Source: Paragordius varius
Taxonomy: Eukaryota; Nematomorpha
NCBI GenBank assembly: GCA_964247055.1
Contig: OZ176050.1
Coordinates: 13,020,001 to 13,084,000 of the forward strand
Direction: 5' to 3'
Length of the DNA: 64,000 nucleotides
This document shows, in pieces, positions 35,924-64,000 of the stretch. Both the position numbers and the translations under genes were made by a program. Within the stretch, counting starts at the first letter, position 1. The number at the start of each line of letters is the position of its first letter. Under the pieces are notes generated by a model. That model made no database searches and was not told the DNA's origin. It saw nothing but the letters and a program-made list of their open reading frames with translations.

Positions 35924-37222
35924 ATGATAATATCAAATCCAAATATGTATATTCACAAGCTTGTGCAACTAAAACATTGTTAACTTTACTAAATTTGTGT
36001 ACTACTTTTTTCAGTTTATTCCTTACAAAATAAATTGTTGGTTGTTTAATATTTAATTGTTTATGAAAACTTTGACTTTTGACTATTTAAAATTATTTAA
36101 TATTAGAAGTTTTAATTATTATCCATTACCATGGCAATAAAAAGACACTAATTTTTTAAACATTTTTAGATATGGTATCATTTTAAACAAATTAGACTTT
36201 TTCCAATGATATTTTTGACATTTCTCTGCTTTTTATAATATCAGGGAAATGGGTTATGATTAAGGTTGTTTAGGCCTTTTTGCATTTTTTGTTATATGAG
36301 GTTTTGTTTCTAAGGCTTATTCTGCCCTCTTTCTAAAATATTCAGCATCTGAATTGTAAGGTAGGCCTTAAATTTAGCAAACCACGAAATATGATCACGA
36401 ATAATTGTATGATCTATGTAATTAAAAATATTTGGAAAATTAAAAAATTAATTATCTGCCTACCGTCTGCAAAATTTGCTATTTTTATTTTTAAAATATT
36501 GATTATTTATTAAAAAATGGCCGTCTCATGATGTTACCACCTCGTGGAACATAAAATTGTAGATGCCATATGTAGGAGATATTACTAGTTATTATGTCAT
36601 GGTAATAATTTCCAAAAAATATATAAATAGAAATATTAATCGTATTGGTTTGATTTTACAATTGTAGTGGCTTAAAAAACCAAGCGCAAAGTCGAAAAGA
36701 ATATTTCTATTATAAAGATAATTTTTTTATAATATACCCACGCATTTATATTTTTGGAAACGGTTTTTTTTCTGTTTTTTTATTAAATTATTTCATTTAA
36801 AATAAAATTCAGCTCTATGTTCATATTTACAGAGGTGTTGAATTAGTCATTAAATTCGTAAAAATCCTTTGCTTAAAATTATTTTTGGAAATGTCAATAA
36901 AATTTTTGGAAAAATATGAAATGTTAGCCCGTTTTCTCCCATACAAAAAAGGTAAAAAATTACAAAATTTTCCAATCTTTTGTTTATTTAGCTGCAGATT
37001 TTTCATATAATTTTCCATTTTTTTGACTTAGTTGCATCATACTTTTCAACGATACGATAACATAGGAGGGCCCATTTTAGCGAAAATAATAACAACTTAA
37101 AAAAGTATAAAAATGAGCAATCAAAAATAAGTAATCACTAAACTTATTTTATTTTATAAATTATTGTAGATATATATATCGATCCCTGTAAAAAATATTT
37201 TTTGCCAATTGTTTCAAAAAAA
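35924..37222. other. Intergenic spacer before the CAP gene
   Basis: About 1.3 kb. Other than the poly(A) signal I see nothing gene-like; a 63-codon minus-strand frame at 36827-37018 has the composition of chance AT-rich sequence. Confidence 0.5.
36029..36034 (+). promoter_or_regulatory. Peptide precursor poly(A) signal
   Basis: AATAAA about 105 bases past the TGA of the peptide precursor. Confidence 0.45.
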
Positions 37223-39160
37223 ATGAAGCCCAAAGGTTATTTGATATCATGTTTAATGGTTATGGTTGGATTACGTTTCGCAGGTATACTGTCAAAGCTT
37301 AATTTTTTTTATTATGTCACAAATAATAGTAAAAATATATAAAACATTTTTTATTTTTATTGAAATATATTCTCTAATAATTGACAATTTAAACGATCAA
37401 ATAATAGTAAAATGTAATTTGTGTTTAATCCCATAATATAAAACTTTCTTGAGAATTCAATCTCTATAGACCTATCAAATTTAATTATTCTTATAGCCTG
37501 GTAATTAATTTTAAATCTATCATTACCTATTTTTTTTATATGAAAGTTTGCGAAATACCCACAAAAGAAGAACAACAATTGATATTGAATATGCACAATC
37601 AAGAAAGATCTCTGGTTGGTGCAAAAACTATGCTACAATTGGTAAAATTTTTTTACCAAAATCGCAATAAAATTTAAATTTTGTTAATATTGTCAACGAG
37701 AACGAATATTTTATGTTAAAATAATAATTTGTTTTCTCGTAAAATTTATTAAATTCAAACTATATCCAAAATTTTCGATACATGAGAGTATCTTTTTCAA
37801 TGGATTAACTAAAACAAAAGAAAATAATAATAAGATTAATTAAAACAAAATTTGAAAAATATAATTATTTAATTAATCTTATTATTATTTTCATTTGTTT
37901 TAGTTAATCCATTGAAAAGATACTCTCATGTATCGAAAATTTTGAATATAGTTTGAATTTAATAAATTTTGAGAATACAAATTATTATTTTAAAATTTAA
38001 ATTCACATGATGTGATCATATATATATATTTACCATTTTAAATGAAAAAATTGCAATTTTTTTATTCAATGGCAAATAGGAATGGTACGATGAAGGGGCT
38101 CAAAAGGCGGAAAATAACGTAAGAAATTGCCATTATCATCATGATTCAACGGCCGATCGCCAAACTTCAGGTAACTCCCATATATAATACCTTTACAAAT
38201 GCGCCTTAAAAAGTTTACTTTTGATGTTTAATTCTTAAATGCCGAATTTTCCAAAAGAACAAACATTGTAAAAATAACTTTGTTAAAGGAAAATTACAAA
38301 TACTTCAACTTAATATCATATATATATGTAGAGTTTAAAAGTGGTGGTGGCCAAAATATTGCAAGGGGGTTTTCCGGTTCCCTGTCGGAATTTATTAATT
38401 CTTGGATCAGGGAAAAAGATATATTTAGGTAAATTTTGTGACAACTTTTAAATTTAATCTGATCTGATGCTTAACTTTTTAAAAGAATCTTTATTATTGT
38501 ATAAAATAGGTATGGTGATAATACTCAAAGTTACGAGACTATTGGACATTACACTCAAGTAATATCAACATAATAATTTTTTTAACATATATATTTTATA
38601 TTTTTATACAAAAAGATAAATGTTAATAATTTTAACAGCGCATAGTTATGCAATATTTGATCATAAATAATTTAAATCATATTATAATATTTTGGTATAG
38701 TAGTCGAAATCAAGGATGTCCAAAACGAATGACTTCGAGGGCCGCATTTTTTGCTTAAAAATTTTCTGCGGGTCCGCATTCGAATATATGGGCATTCATA
38801 AAAATCTATTAAATTTCTAACTAAGACTGTAAAATGCAAACACATAACATTTTTTTCGAGTTTGTTGCCTATTGGATGGACTTATTCAGTATAATTTATT
38901 TCTGAAATATCAATTTTTCCAAGATTTTGTAAGGATATTTTTGCAAATGATATTTTTCCAGACTTTTTTTTGCAGGCCGCACAAAGAGTTTTGGATGGAC
39001 ACACCTGCTATACATAATACATTTTTCAATTTTTTTTACATGTTAAATATAAACCAACATTTGCCAATAGATCGTATGGGCAAGTACGAAAAAGATTGGA
39101 TGTGCCTATAAAGATTGCAATGGTGAACGCCTATTCACTTGCAATTATTATCCAGCGTAA

Positions 39161-39202
<42 letters not shown>

Positions 39203-40360
39203 TTCGGAAGTCAGCGTTTTTTCAATTATTACATTCTTAATTCCTGACACACTTTACAAAGCTAATTATAACATTGCATTAGTGGAAATACGCTTACCTA
39301 TATAGGAGAACCATATGAAAAAGCCGAAAGCGGAGAGAGTTGCGTGTGCCCTAGAAATGGGCAATGTTCGACCCAATACAAAGGCCTATTAAAGACATGT
39401 GGTAAAAAAATATTTGTACCAAATATTTTGCTCTATAGAAAGTAAAATTGTATGACTAATTATTTACCACTGGTATCATATGAGTTTATGTATAATTTTG
39501 ACTAAATACCAGGATAATAAAGTAAATACTTTGCTTTTATATGATTGATGAAAGATAAAAATAAAGAAGACAATTACTTTTAATAATTATAAAAAATTTA
39601 ATTTATAATTTGATGGATCAACTTTTGTCAGTTTTTCATATCTAGATTAGTATAAAGCCTTCAAATAATTAACCACATTCCTTTATTTATCTGATTTAAA
39701 GGATAAAATAGATCATGTATGTCATCAATACTATATCTTTACTTAGACCTCTGTAAAAATGATTTTACCAATTGTGCAACATTGTGTGAATGGTATCCTA
39801 GCAACTGTAGTTTATCATGTGACCCCACCTGCAAAGCCCAAACATGGCCTCCTCATAAAAAAACGAATGTTCCAATGACAGTTCCTGTAAGCGATACGAG
39901 AAATGGGAATCGAAATGTACAAAACACTACTACAAGACCTCGAAATCGAACTCGAAAACCTAATAATCGCAATTATAACGGGAGACGAAGACATAGACCT
40001 AAACCCAATAACAGCAGAAATAATGGTGAATTAGATAAAATATAATTTTGTGCACAAACATTTCTTTGTAATATAATAACAGTTAAAATTTCAAACATAT
40101 GGACAAAACGTAAAATAAAGGCAAATATTTTTATATAAATACAACAATTTTATAAACAATTCACATTTTCTACATAAACTAAATATACACATTTTTGACA
40201 TGTAGAATAAGAGTGTTACCAATTTACATATCTATTTTTTATTTTGCAACTCACAAATATACAAAAATCAAGTTGGTTGTCTTTTTTAAAAAATTTATCT
40301 TGTTTCGTTTGGTCTCAATAATTCATTATTTAATAAGTGTTTTTCTCTTCAAAAATATCG

Positions 40361-40395
<35 letters not shown>

Positions 40396-40711
40396 CTTCA
40401 CAGGATGGAACAGGAATCCACCAAGGTATTTATCATATTTTTCTTTTATTAAAATTTGTCACACTTATCAATACGCTCATGCCTGGAATTTTCAGCAATA
40501 TATACCCCATTCCTTTCGGCTTAAAAAGATTATTTTATGAATTAGCTCTCTATATTATCTTTGTTCTAGCACTTCAAATGCTAACGCTGAAACTGTAACT
40601 GAAAAATGTCGAAGATTATTTAACATGCCTAACATCCCGATAGAAAAAGTCAAGATTGTTGCCAACGGAACTGTCAATAATTTTAGTTGTTCCTACTCGT
40701 TTATAAACTAA
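37223..40711 (+). CDS. Secreted CAP-superfamily (CRISP/SCP-type) protein
   Basis: Ten exons, all phases matching, 346 residues: 37223-37283, 37547-37641, 38080-38170, 38332-38428, 38510-38558, 39071-39156, 39283-39401, 39747-40025, 40404-40425, 40570-40711. A signal peptide (residues 1-20, SCLMVMVGL core) is followed by a CAP domain (about 23-190). Family marks are the HNQER start, WYDEGAQKA, the CAP1-type GHYTQIVWAST, GCAYKDC, and the CAP2-type TCNYYPAGN. A Cys-rich segment follows (SCVCPRNGQC, then CKNDFTNCATLC to CDPTC, resembling a short ShKT/CRISP module), then an Asn/Arg-rich linker, and a tail with two more Cys. Known members are extracellular and act in venom, defence, reproduction or host interaction; which applies here cannot be told. 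Exon 9 is a 22-nt microexon. If splicing of exon 8 at 40025 is skipped, translation ends at 40045 and loses the last 55 residues, so two C-termini are possible. Confidence 0.92.
37720..37998. mobile_element. Near-perfect long palindrome in CAP intron 2
   Basis: Arms of about 125 bases are almost identical when inverted (for example CGATACATGAGAGTATC and its complement; GGATTAACTAAAACAAA and its complement), with about 25 bases of loop. Few mismatches suggest a recent foldback insertion; ends and target site are blurred by AT-rich flanks. Confidence 0.75.
38711..39007. mobile_element. hAT-like element of the GTCCAAA type in CAP intron 5
   Basis: Left end CAAGGATGTCCAAAACGAAT followed by GGGCCGCA. 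The right end has GGCCGCAC then GTTTTGGATGGACACACCTG, its inverted counterpart. This paired GTCCAAA/GGGCCGCA arrangement is typical of some hAT non-autonomous elements. About 300 bases; it stops 63 bases before exon 6. Confidence 0.7.
40079..40325. mobile_element. Decayed family A MITE in CAP intron 8
   Basis: Left arm GTTAAAATTTCAAACATATG with GGACAAAACG and AGGCAAATATTTTTATA. The right arm GTTGGTTGTCTTTTTTAAAA is partial. It lies between CAP exons 8 and 9. Confidence 0.6.
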
Positions 40712-40724
40712 TATTAGTTTTATG

Positions 40725-40730
40725 AATAAA
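40725..40730 (+). promoter_or_regulatory. CAP gene poly(A) signal
   Basis: AATAAA 14 bases past the stop codon at 40711. Its position supports the exon 9-10 extension as a real 3' end. Confidence 0.55.
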
Positions 40731-41467
40731 TTGTTTGTGCATCACTAATATATATATTAGGAATAACACTAATTACGACTTTGGTTAGAAAAATGTCGAA
40801 AAAATATACTAGAGTGTCAAATCAAATTTACATAGCAAAAAATCCTTATGTTAAAAACAGGATTTGCATTTGTTTTTTATGTATTTTTTATGTGGCCTAC
40901 CCAGACAGCGCCGCTGTGAATTGGACTTAACAATAATTTATTAATCATTTTGTTAAAATAATTTTTCGGAAATAATTTAACGACAAAAAATAATTAAAAA
41001 ACCCAATTTCAAAGGCATGGAATATCAAAAATAAAAAATGGCTCAGTTCCTTTGGCTTATATAAAAAATAAATTTAATGTTTAAACCTTTGATTTAGAAT
41101 GGGCTTAACATATTTTCCAGAAATAAAACAAAGCCACTTTTTGTAAAACCCCCCCCAAATTGATAGGGGGTGAACTAAGGGATTAATTCAAAAAATGGCC
41201 CCCTGACCATCGCGCATAACGTATTATAAAATGGAACAGGTCTATATAATATCCGGAAAATTATTTTAAAACAATTATTAACAAAAGCCTAGGGCAATGG
41301 AGATGAACTAAGGAGCCAAGGAAAAAATGATTACAATATATACCGAGAAAGGAAATATATTCTGATCGATAGATATATCTGGATTATTATGAGCGTGGGG
41401 TGTTGCGTCGTAAAGTTTTTCAATATTGAGATTATACTGGGTCCAAAATCTGTGGGAATAAAAAAAT

Positions 41468-43060
41468 ATCCCGATCAGGATTACCATGGTGCTTTTGGTT
41501 TAGGTCCTTACATATGATAGGATTACACTTTTGTGGTAATTGCTCCATATCAGAAAATGGCAAAATTTGCCCACATATTGTTAAATAATTTTTTAGTAAA
41601 AGCTAAATGCTTTATTCCGAAAAATATCATTAAATAATATCATAAACTAAATATAAAAAGCAAAACAATATTTAAACAAATTAAATTTTTAGATGTTGGC
41701 CCCAAAATTTTCAATTTTTTAGATCTTCCATAATGAGTAGCTCCTTTCAATTAAACGCAAAAATGCTGTTGCGCGATAAAAATTATAATTATATGCTAAT
41801 TTGGCAACAACAAAGTTTTTGCTTAAAAATAAAATTTATAGTAAAATTTTGTTGAGCGCATTTCTTACTCTGAGGCCTGATGGAAACCCTGTAAATACGC
41901 TTTTATAATAATTTTAATATAATTCGATGATGCTATTTTATTACCTCAAAATCCTAATTTGGTTTGTATTTGCTTTGAAATTTACGTATATTTTAGGATA
42001 AAATTACAATTTATATTTAAAATTATAAGTTGAACAAATATTTTAATCAAAATTCTAAGGCGATAGAAATGTTTATTTAATGCAGAAAAATGTTTTTATA
42101 ATATCTTAAAGCAAGCATTATACCGTTTCCATCAGGCCTTAAAATAATATGAAGTAATTATTTTGTTATAAATAAAATTTTAAGCAAAATATACATTTTT
42201 AGAAAAATTTGATAACAAAATTTAGCTATTCATTTTTCGCGCTATCTCGGCATTTTTGCTTTTAAAATAGGAAACAGCCCATTTCCCTGTGACCGTTGGG
42301 GGATTTATAAGAAAACTGATGAAATATATATATATATATATATATATTTATTCTGATAGGAAAATAAGAATATTATGATGCTTGTTGTTTTGGCCCTTAC
42401 GAGTGATAAAAGTTATTATTTAGCTGCGACATATCAGAAATCGGTAAAATTTTGGCACCTTTTTAAACAATTTTTTTTGGTAATAGTTAACTGCTTTATT
42501 CCAAAAATTATCACTTAAATATATCAGAAACTAAAGCATAACATTAGTTTCAAAAAATTTAAATTTTTAGATAACAGCTTCTAAAGTCCCAAATTTTTAC
42601 CTCTTCAAAAATGGGCTAATTCTGTTAAATACGCAAAATGCCGGGCTTGGGCGATATTTTAAATATATGCATTTTGGTACCAAATAAAAATGTTTTTTAA
42701 AAAAGTATACCTTTTTCAAAAATTTATTTATTAATATTTTTTGGAAGCTTACTTCATACTTTTGTGGCATAGTGGAAACGGTTAGAAAATTCTTTAAAAT
42801 ATTTAATAACATTTATCTAGATAATTTGATGATGCTGAACATTTTCAAAATTTTTAATTTATAGGTTCGTTTACTTTCAAATTTAGGTTTATTGTATGTT
42901 TTTAACAACTGAAGGCTAAGTAATATATTATGAAAATTCTGAGGTGATAAAAATGTTCATAAGGATCGAATTATATGTGTTTTTATTCCTATCCTGAAAT
43001 ACGCAGTTAATTCATCTTATGATCCAATGAGGTATAAGATGTTTAGTATCGTTGAATTAA
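41468..43060 (+). repeat. Two diverged copies of an unknown repeat in tandem
   Basis: Copy 1 (about 41468-42240) and copy 2 (about 42357-43060) share ordered blocks: CATATCAGAAA, ACAATTTTTT, CTTTATTCC, AATTTTTAGAT and AATTYGATGATGCT. They are separated by a short (AT)n run. A third partial copy is in nidogen intron 1 (14550-14920). No coding capacity. The rest of the 40712-43577 spacer shows nothing recognisable and must include the MCM3 promoter. Confidence 0.5.
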
Positions 43061-43577
43061 ATAAGGGATCTTTAAATATTACAGTTTATATACGGTGTCC
43101 AGCATGCTTCAAAAATACTATAAAACTCACTTTTAGAAATTTTATTATTTTTTATAAAAAAAAATTATTTGATGTTATAAACTAGCATATATATTTAAAA
43201 TTATTAATTTTTGCGTTTTGTATTTAAAATACTGGCGCATTTTAGAGTCATTTTGTGGCGCAAAAAAATCTTAATAGATATATTGTTTTTTTAAAATGTA
43301 TAAGATGTATAATAATGTTTTTGGAAGAAGCATTATCCTTTTACGAAAAATTTATCAAAAACATAATATGCGCTATTGATTTTTGAATTTACACAGAAGT
43401 AATTAAATAAATTACTCGTAAGGCTTAAAACCAAAAGTACGTTGAAAATATTGATGTTTATTAGTATCAAAATATATATATCTTAGCAAATATTTTTTAT
43501 ATCCCCTTTATGTGTTGTATTGCACTCAGATTATTCATCTGTTTGGTTAGTCATTTTAAAATTTTGCCGGTAAAATC

Positions 43578-60506
<16,929 letters not shown>

Positions 60507-62220
60507 TGAAAATATTAAAATTTTAAATTACTTTATAAATAAAAAAATAAATTATTTACACTTTGTTTTTACCAATATATAATGTATTTAAACGGAAATC
60601 GGACTAAAACTTTGTATAGTGTTTATACGTAATTTTAAGTTTGCACAAAGTTGAGCAAACTTTATCACAAATATACTATTCTGCGGGTTTTTTAGAACTT
60701 TTAAAATAAAAAAATTAAATTTAATTATTTTTTTGTATCTTTTAAATATCTGTAGCATATTATTAATTTTTATAATACAACTTTTTTATACATATACTAT
60801 TAATTAGAAAAAATATTTTTTTAAGAATGAATATTTTTTAAAGAATGATTATGTGGATAACGAACCATACATTATTCCCTAAAACCGAGCCTCCTACATG
60901 GGCTTCCATTGTATATAGTTTGTTAACTGAAAGCTTTTGGATGACGAATTCATAAATGCGATCAAAAAATTAAAAAATCTTAATTAGTTATCACTAAAAC
61001 TTTTTGCACACTAGTGCCTAATAATTTATAATTTAAACGCGTCAGATTATTTTGAGTTATTTGTATGTATTATGGTATCAAAACTAACTATATGAAAGTT
61101 TTTATATTTTGTTTGAAGCTGTTCTAATATTCACAGCGGTTAAAAATGGGAAAGGTGGTTTAAAAATTAAATCGATAAAAATTGCGATTGTGCGGTATGT
61201 TTTAATTTTTATAAACCAATTATGTATATTTAGTCAAAAATTAAGAATGCAATTATAAGGGTATGATGTATGCAGTTATTTGCCTGATTATTCAGAGCAA
61301 TACAGATAATTAAAAATGAAGTTATTTAGATCTCTATTTGATTTAAATCTATGAAATCGAGTCATATGGCTCGGCTTTCAAAGCGTTTCCCTTTCTTAAA
61401 AGTTAGAATATATAGTATAGAAAATAATTTAAGATTCGGAAATATATCATTATATATAGCCTTAACATTAACATGTGTTTATATACACATATATTCTGGA
61501 AACGAAGATCATCGATGTTGGACAAATATGACACACTTTTGTTTGTTTACCAAACTGTATATTTATTTCATACCATAAATCCCCAATAGCTATATTAATG
61601 AGGAAGCTGGGTCTGCAAGAAAAGTGATCTGAAAACTTTACCCAGTTTGGGGAAATATTATAAATAATAAGTTGATTCAACAAACTATTACATTATCTCA
61701 AAGAAAACTCACTAACCTTGGTGTTTGTACTACTGGGGTCTGGCAGATGGTACGCCAAAAATTTGAAGAACAAAAAGATGGACATATTAACTTTAAAAAA
61801 CATTAACTCGTCACCTATCAAGTTATTAAGTTTATTTTTAAATGAAACTTTCTTGGGAAATTCGGCCAAAAAATCGTTTAACTATATAATTAATAAACAT
61901 TTAATATAATGGGAACAAGAAATATCGTTGATTGTTGGTAACAAAATAATATCATCATAAAGGGTAGGACACTGGATTCAGAGTTTTCGTACCATGAAGT
62001 AATTCAAAATATGTAACATATTTTAAATGATGAAGAATTATCTCATTGTTGGAAATATATGGTTGAATGAATTTTAGTTCAAAAATTATCAAATGCTGAA
62101 AATACAGGGATTGTATGAAACACCAAAATATTAGGATGTATATATTGATTTTTGAATTTATAAAAATGATTTTTAGGAATATAGGGTATAATGTTGAAAA
62201 TATCTAACTGTTTGTATAAA
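60507..62220. other. Spacer 3' of MCM3
   Basis: About 1.7 kb of AT-rich DNA. One stretch on the plus strand near 61661-61806 reads NNKLIQQTITLSQRKLTNLG and onward through VWQMVRQKFEEQ, with more coding-like composition than its surroundings. It has no start and no match I recognise; a broken transposon gene or stray exon are both possible. Nothing else is identifiable. Confidence 0.35.
60538..60543 (+). promoter_or_regulatory. MCM3 poly(A) signal
   Basis: AATAAA 32 bases past the MCM3 stop codon; placement fits. Confidence 0.6.
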
Positions 62221-64000
62221 AAGTATGATTGATTGTTGGAAATGTATGGCTGATTGTTGGTAATGTAGGGCTGATTGTTGAAATTTCTGGGAAAGTATGA
62301 CTGATTGATGATGTGAATTATTGTTGGAAGGTATCAGTGATTGTTGAAAATGTATGGTTAATTATTTTAAAGTAGAGTTGATAGTTTAAAAGTATGGTTG
62401 ATTATGGGAAATATGTATAATTATTGAAATAATGGTTGATTGTTGAAAATGTATGGTTCATTGTTGGATAATAGGTTTGATTGTGGGAAAGTATATGTTG
62501 TTGGCTATGCATGGCTGATTTGGGAATGTATGGTTGATTGTTTCAAAGTAGGTTGATAGTTGAAAAGTATGGATGATTGTGGGAAATATGGCTGATTGTT
62601 GGGAATCTATGGTTGGAAATGTAAGATTTATGACTGGGAAAGTATAGCAAATTGTTGAAATGTATGGATAATTATTTGAATGTAAGGCTCATTGTTAATA
62701 ATGTATAGCTAATTGTTGGAAATGTATGGTTGATAGTTGCGAAAAAATGGCTGATTGTTGGAAATGTATGGTTGATTGTTGGAAATGTATGGTTGATTGT
62801 TGAAAATGTTTGATTGTCGGGAAAGTATGAATAAATGTGAAAATTTAAGGTTGATTGTTGGGAAAGTATGGCTGATTGTTGGAAATGTATAGTTGATTGT
62901 TTCAAAGTAGGGTTGATATTTGAAAAGTAAGAATGATTGTGGGAAAGTATGGTTGATGGTTTAAAAGTATGGTTGATTGATGGGAAAGTATAACTAATTG
63001 TTGATAATTTCGGGTTGATTGTTGGGGAAGTATGGTGGATGGGTGGAAAGTATGGTTGATTGTTGGGAAAGTATGGTTGATGGTTAGGTATAGTTGATAT
63101 TTGGGAAAGTTTGGCTGATTGTTGAAAATCTATGGCTGATTGTTTGGAAAATACGACTGATTGTTGAAAATGTGTGGTTTATTGTTGGTTAAGTATGATT
63201 GATGGTTGGAAAGTATGGTTGATATTTGGGAAAATTTGGCTGATTGTTGAAAGTTGATTGTTGGGAAAATATGATTAATTGTTGAAAATTTTGGGTTGAT
63301 TGTTGGGAAAGTGTGACAGAATGGCTGATTGTTGAAAATGGGTGGTTGATTGTTGAGAATTTATGGTTGATTGTTGGGAAAGTATGACTGATTGTTGGAA
63401 ATGTGTGGTTGTTGCGAAAGTATGGTAGATGGGTGGAAATGGTTGATGGTTCGGAAGGTATAGCAGATTGTTGAAAATGTGTGGTGGTTTGTTGGGAAAG
63501 TATGGTTGATTGTTGGAAATGTATGACTCATTGTTGAAAATGTGTGGTTGATTGTTAAGAAAGTATGGTGGATGGGTGGAAAGTTTGGTTGATTTTTGGG
63601 AAGGTTTCGCTGATTGTTGAAAATGTGTGGTTGATAGTTCGGAAAGTATGGTTGGTGAAAAGTATGACAGATTGTTGAAAATGTGTGGTTGATTGTTGGG
63701 AAAATATGATAATTATTGATAATTTCGGGTTGATTGTTGAAGAAGTATGGTGGATGGATGGATATGGTTGATTGTTGGGAAAGTATGACTGATTGTTGTA
63801 AATGTGTTGTGGATTGTTGGAAAAGTATATTTGATTGTTAAAAATGTATGGTTGATTGTTGGGAAAGTATGGCTGATTGTTGAAATATGGATAATTATTT
63901 GAATGTAAAGCTCATTGTTGATAATGTATAGCTAATTGTTGGAAATGTATGGTTGATTGTTGGAAAAATTTGACTGATTGTTGAAAATGTGTGGTGAATA
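62221..64000. repeat. 21-bp minisatellite array, open at the window end
   Basis: Some 80 imperfect units with period about 21 and core GATTGTTGGAAA followed by TATGGTT. Subtypes alternate (GTTGGGAAAGTATGG, GTTGAAAATGTGTGG), and some larger blocks recur, for example TAATTATTTGAATGTAA near 62670 and 63893. Stray units appear from about 61925. The array continues beyond base 64000. The period of three codons gives chance open frames, such as 62672-62905 minus, that should not be taken as genes. Confidence 0.9.

Noticed and set aside
38872-39111. 79-codon plus-strand gene
   Set aside because: Runs through the hAT-like element and into CAP exon 6 in the wrong frame; exon 6 reads IVWASTKKIGCAYKDC in another phase.
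39303-39401. CAP exon 7 starting at the nearer TATAG acceptor
   Set aside because: Gives the wrong phase; the acceptor at 39281-39282 restores the conserved YYPAGN motif.
62672-62905. A repetitive protein on the minus strand
   Set aside because: It is only the 21-bp minisatellite read in frame; no start context, no unique sequence.
62221-64000. CRISPR array
   Set aside because: Units are contiguous and imperfect, with no unique spacers, and the genome is eukaryotic.

Overview
The window is AT-rich, intron-rich nuclear DNA from an invertebrate-like animal. That follows from the genes: a complete nidogen (basement-membrane protein), a class I-type myosin, a secreted CAP/CRISP-type protein, a candidate amidated peptide-hormone precursor and a complete MCM3 replicative-helicase subunit, all split by GT-AG introns. 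I cannot name the species. There is no vertebrate repeat signature, no operon structure, no rRNA gene and no CRISPR. Almost every short open frame in the window is either one exon of these genes or chance. I rebuilt the genes exon by exon, requiring that splice phases match from exon to exon and that every total is a multiple of three. || Layout. 155-707 (+): last two exons of an unrecognised gene that enters from the left. 1606-16010 (-): nidogen, 23 coding exons, about 1273 residues, tail to tail with the previous gene. 16011-17573: spacer between two divergent genes. 17574-32609 (+): myosin, 32 coding exons, about 1379 residues, with a class I-like motor but a long charged tail in place of the TH1 lipid-binding domain. 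34050-35923 (+): two-exon secreted peptide precursor ending in a Cys-X5-Cys loop, a helix-like stretch and Gly-Lys-stop. 37223-40711 (+): CAP-domain secreted protein, 10 exons, 346 residues. 43578-60506 (+): MCM3, 19 exons, 858 residues, whose first four introns are only 24-27 nt. 62221-64000: a 21-bp minisatellite running off the end. || Introns and spacers are loaded with small palindromic DNA transposons. The commonest family has TA target sites and ends in CAGTAAAAATTGAAATTA, with about 14 copies or remnants, one inserted in another. There are several other TA-flanked MITE families, hAT-like elements, a 2.9-kb nested foldback element in MCM3 intron 8, three decayed LINE reverse-transcriptase fragments all antisense to MCM3, and a tRNA-derived SINE. 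Several MITE ends lie within a few to about 40 bases of working 3' splice sites. || The genes are not a functional cluster: nidogen and the CAP protein act outside the cell, MCM3 in the nucleus, myosin on actin and membranes. The points most worth following are the ultra-short MCM3 introns, the peptide precursor and the unusual myosin tail.
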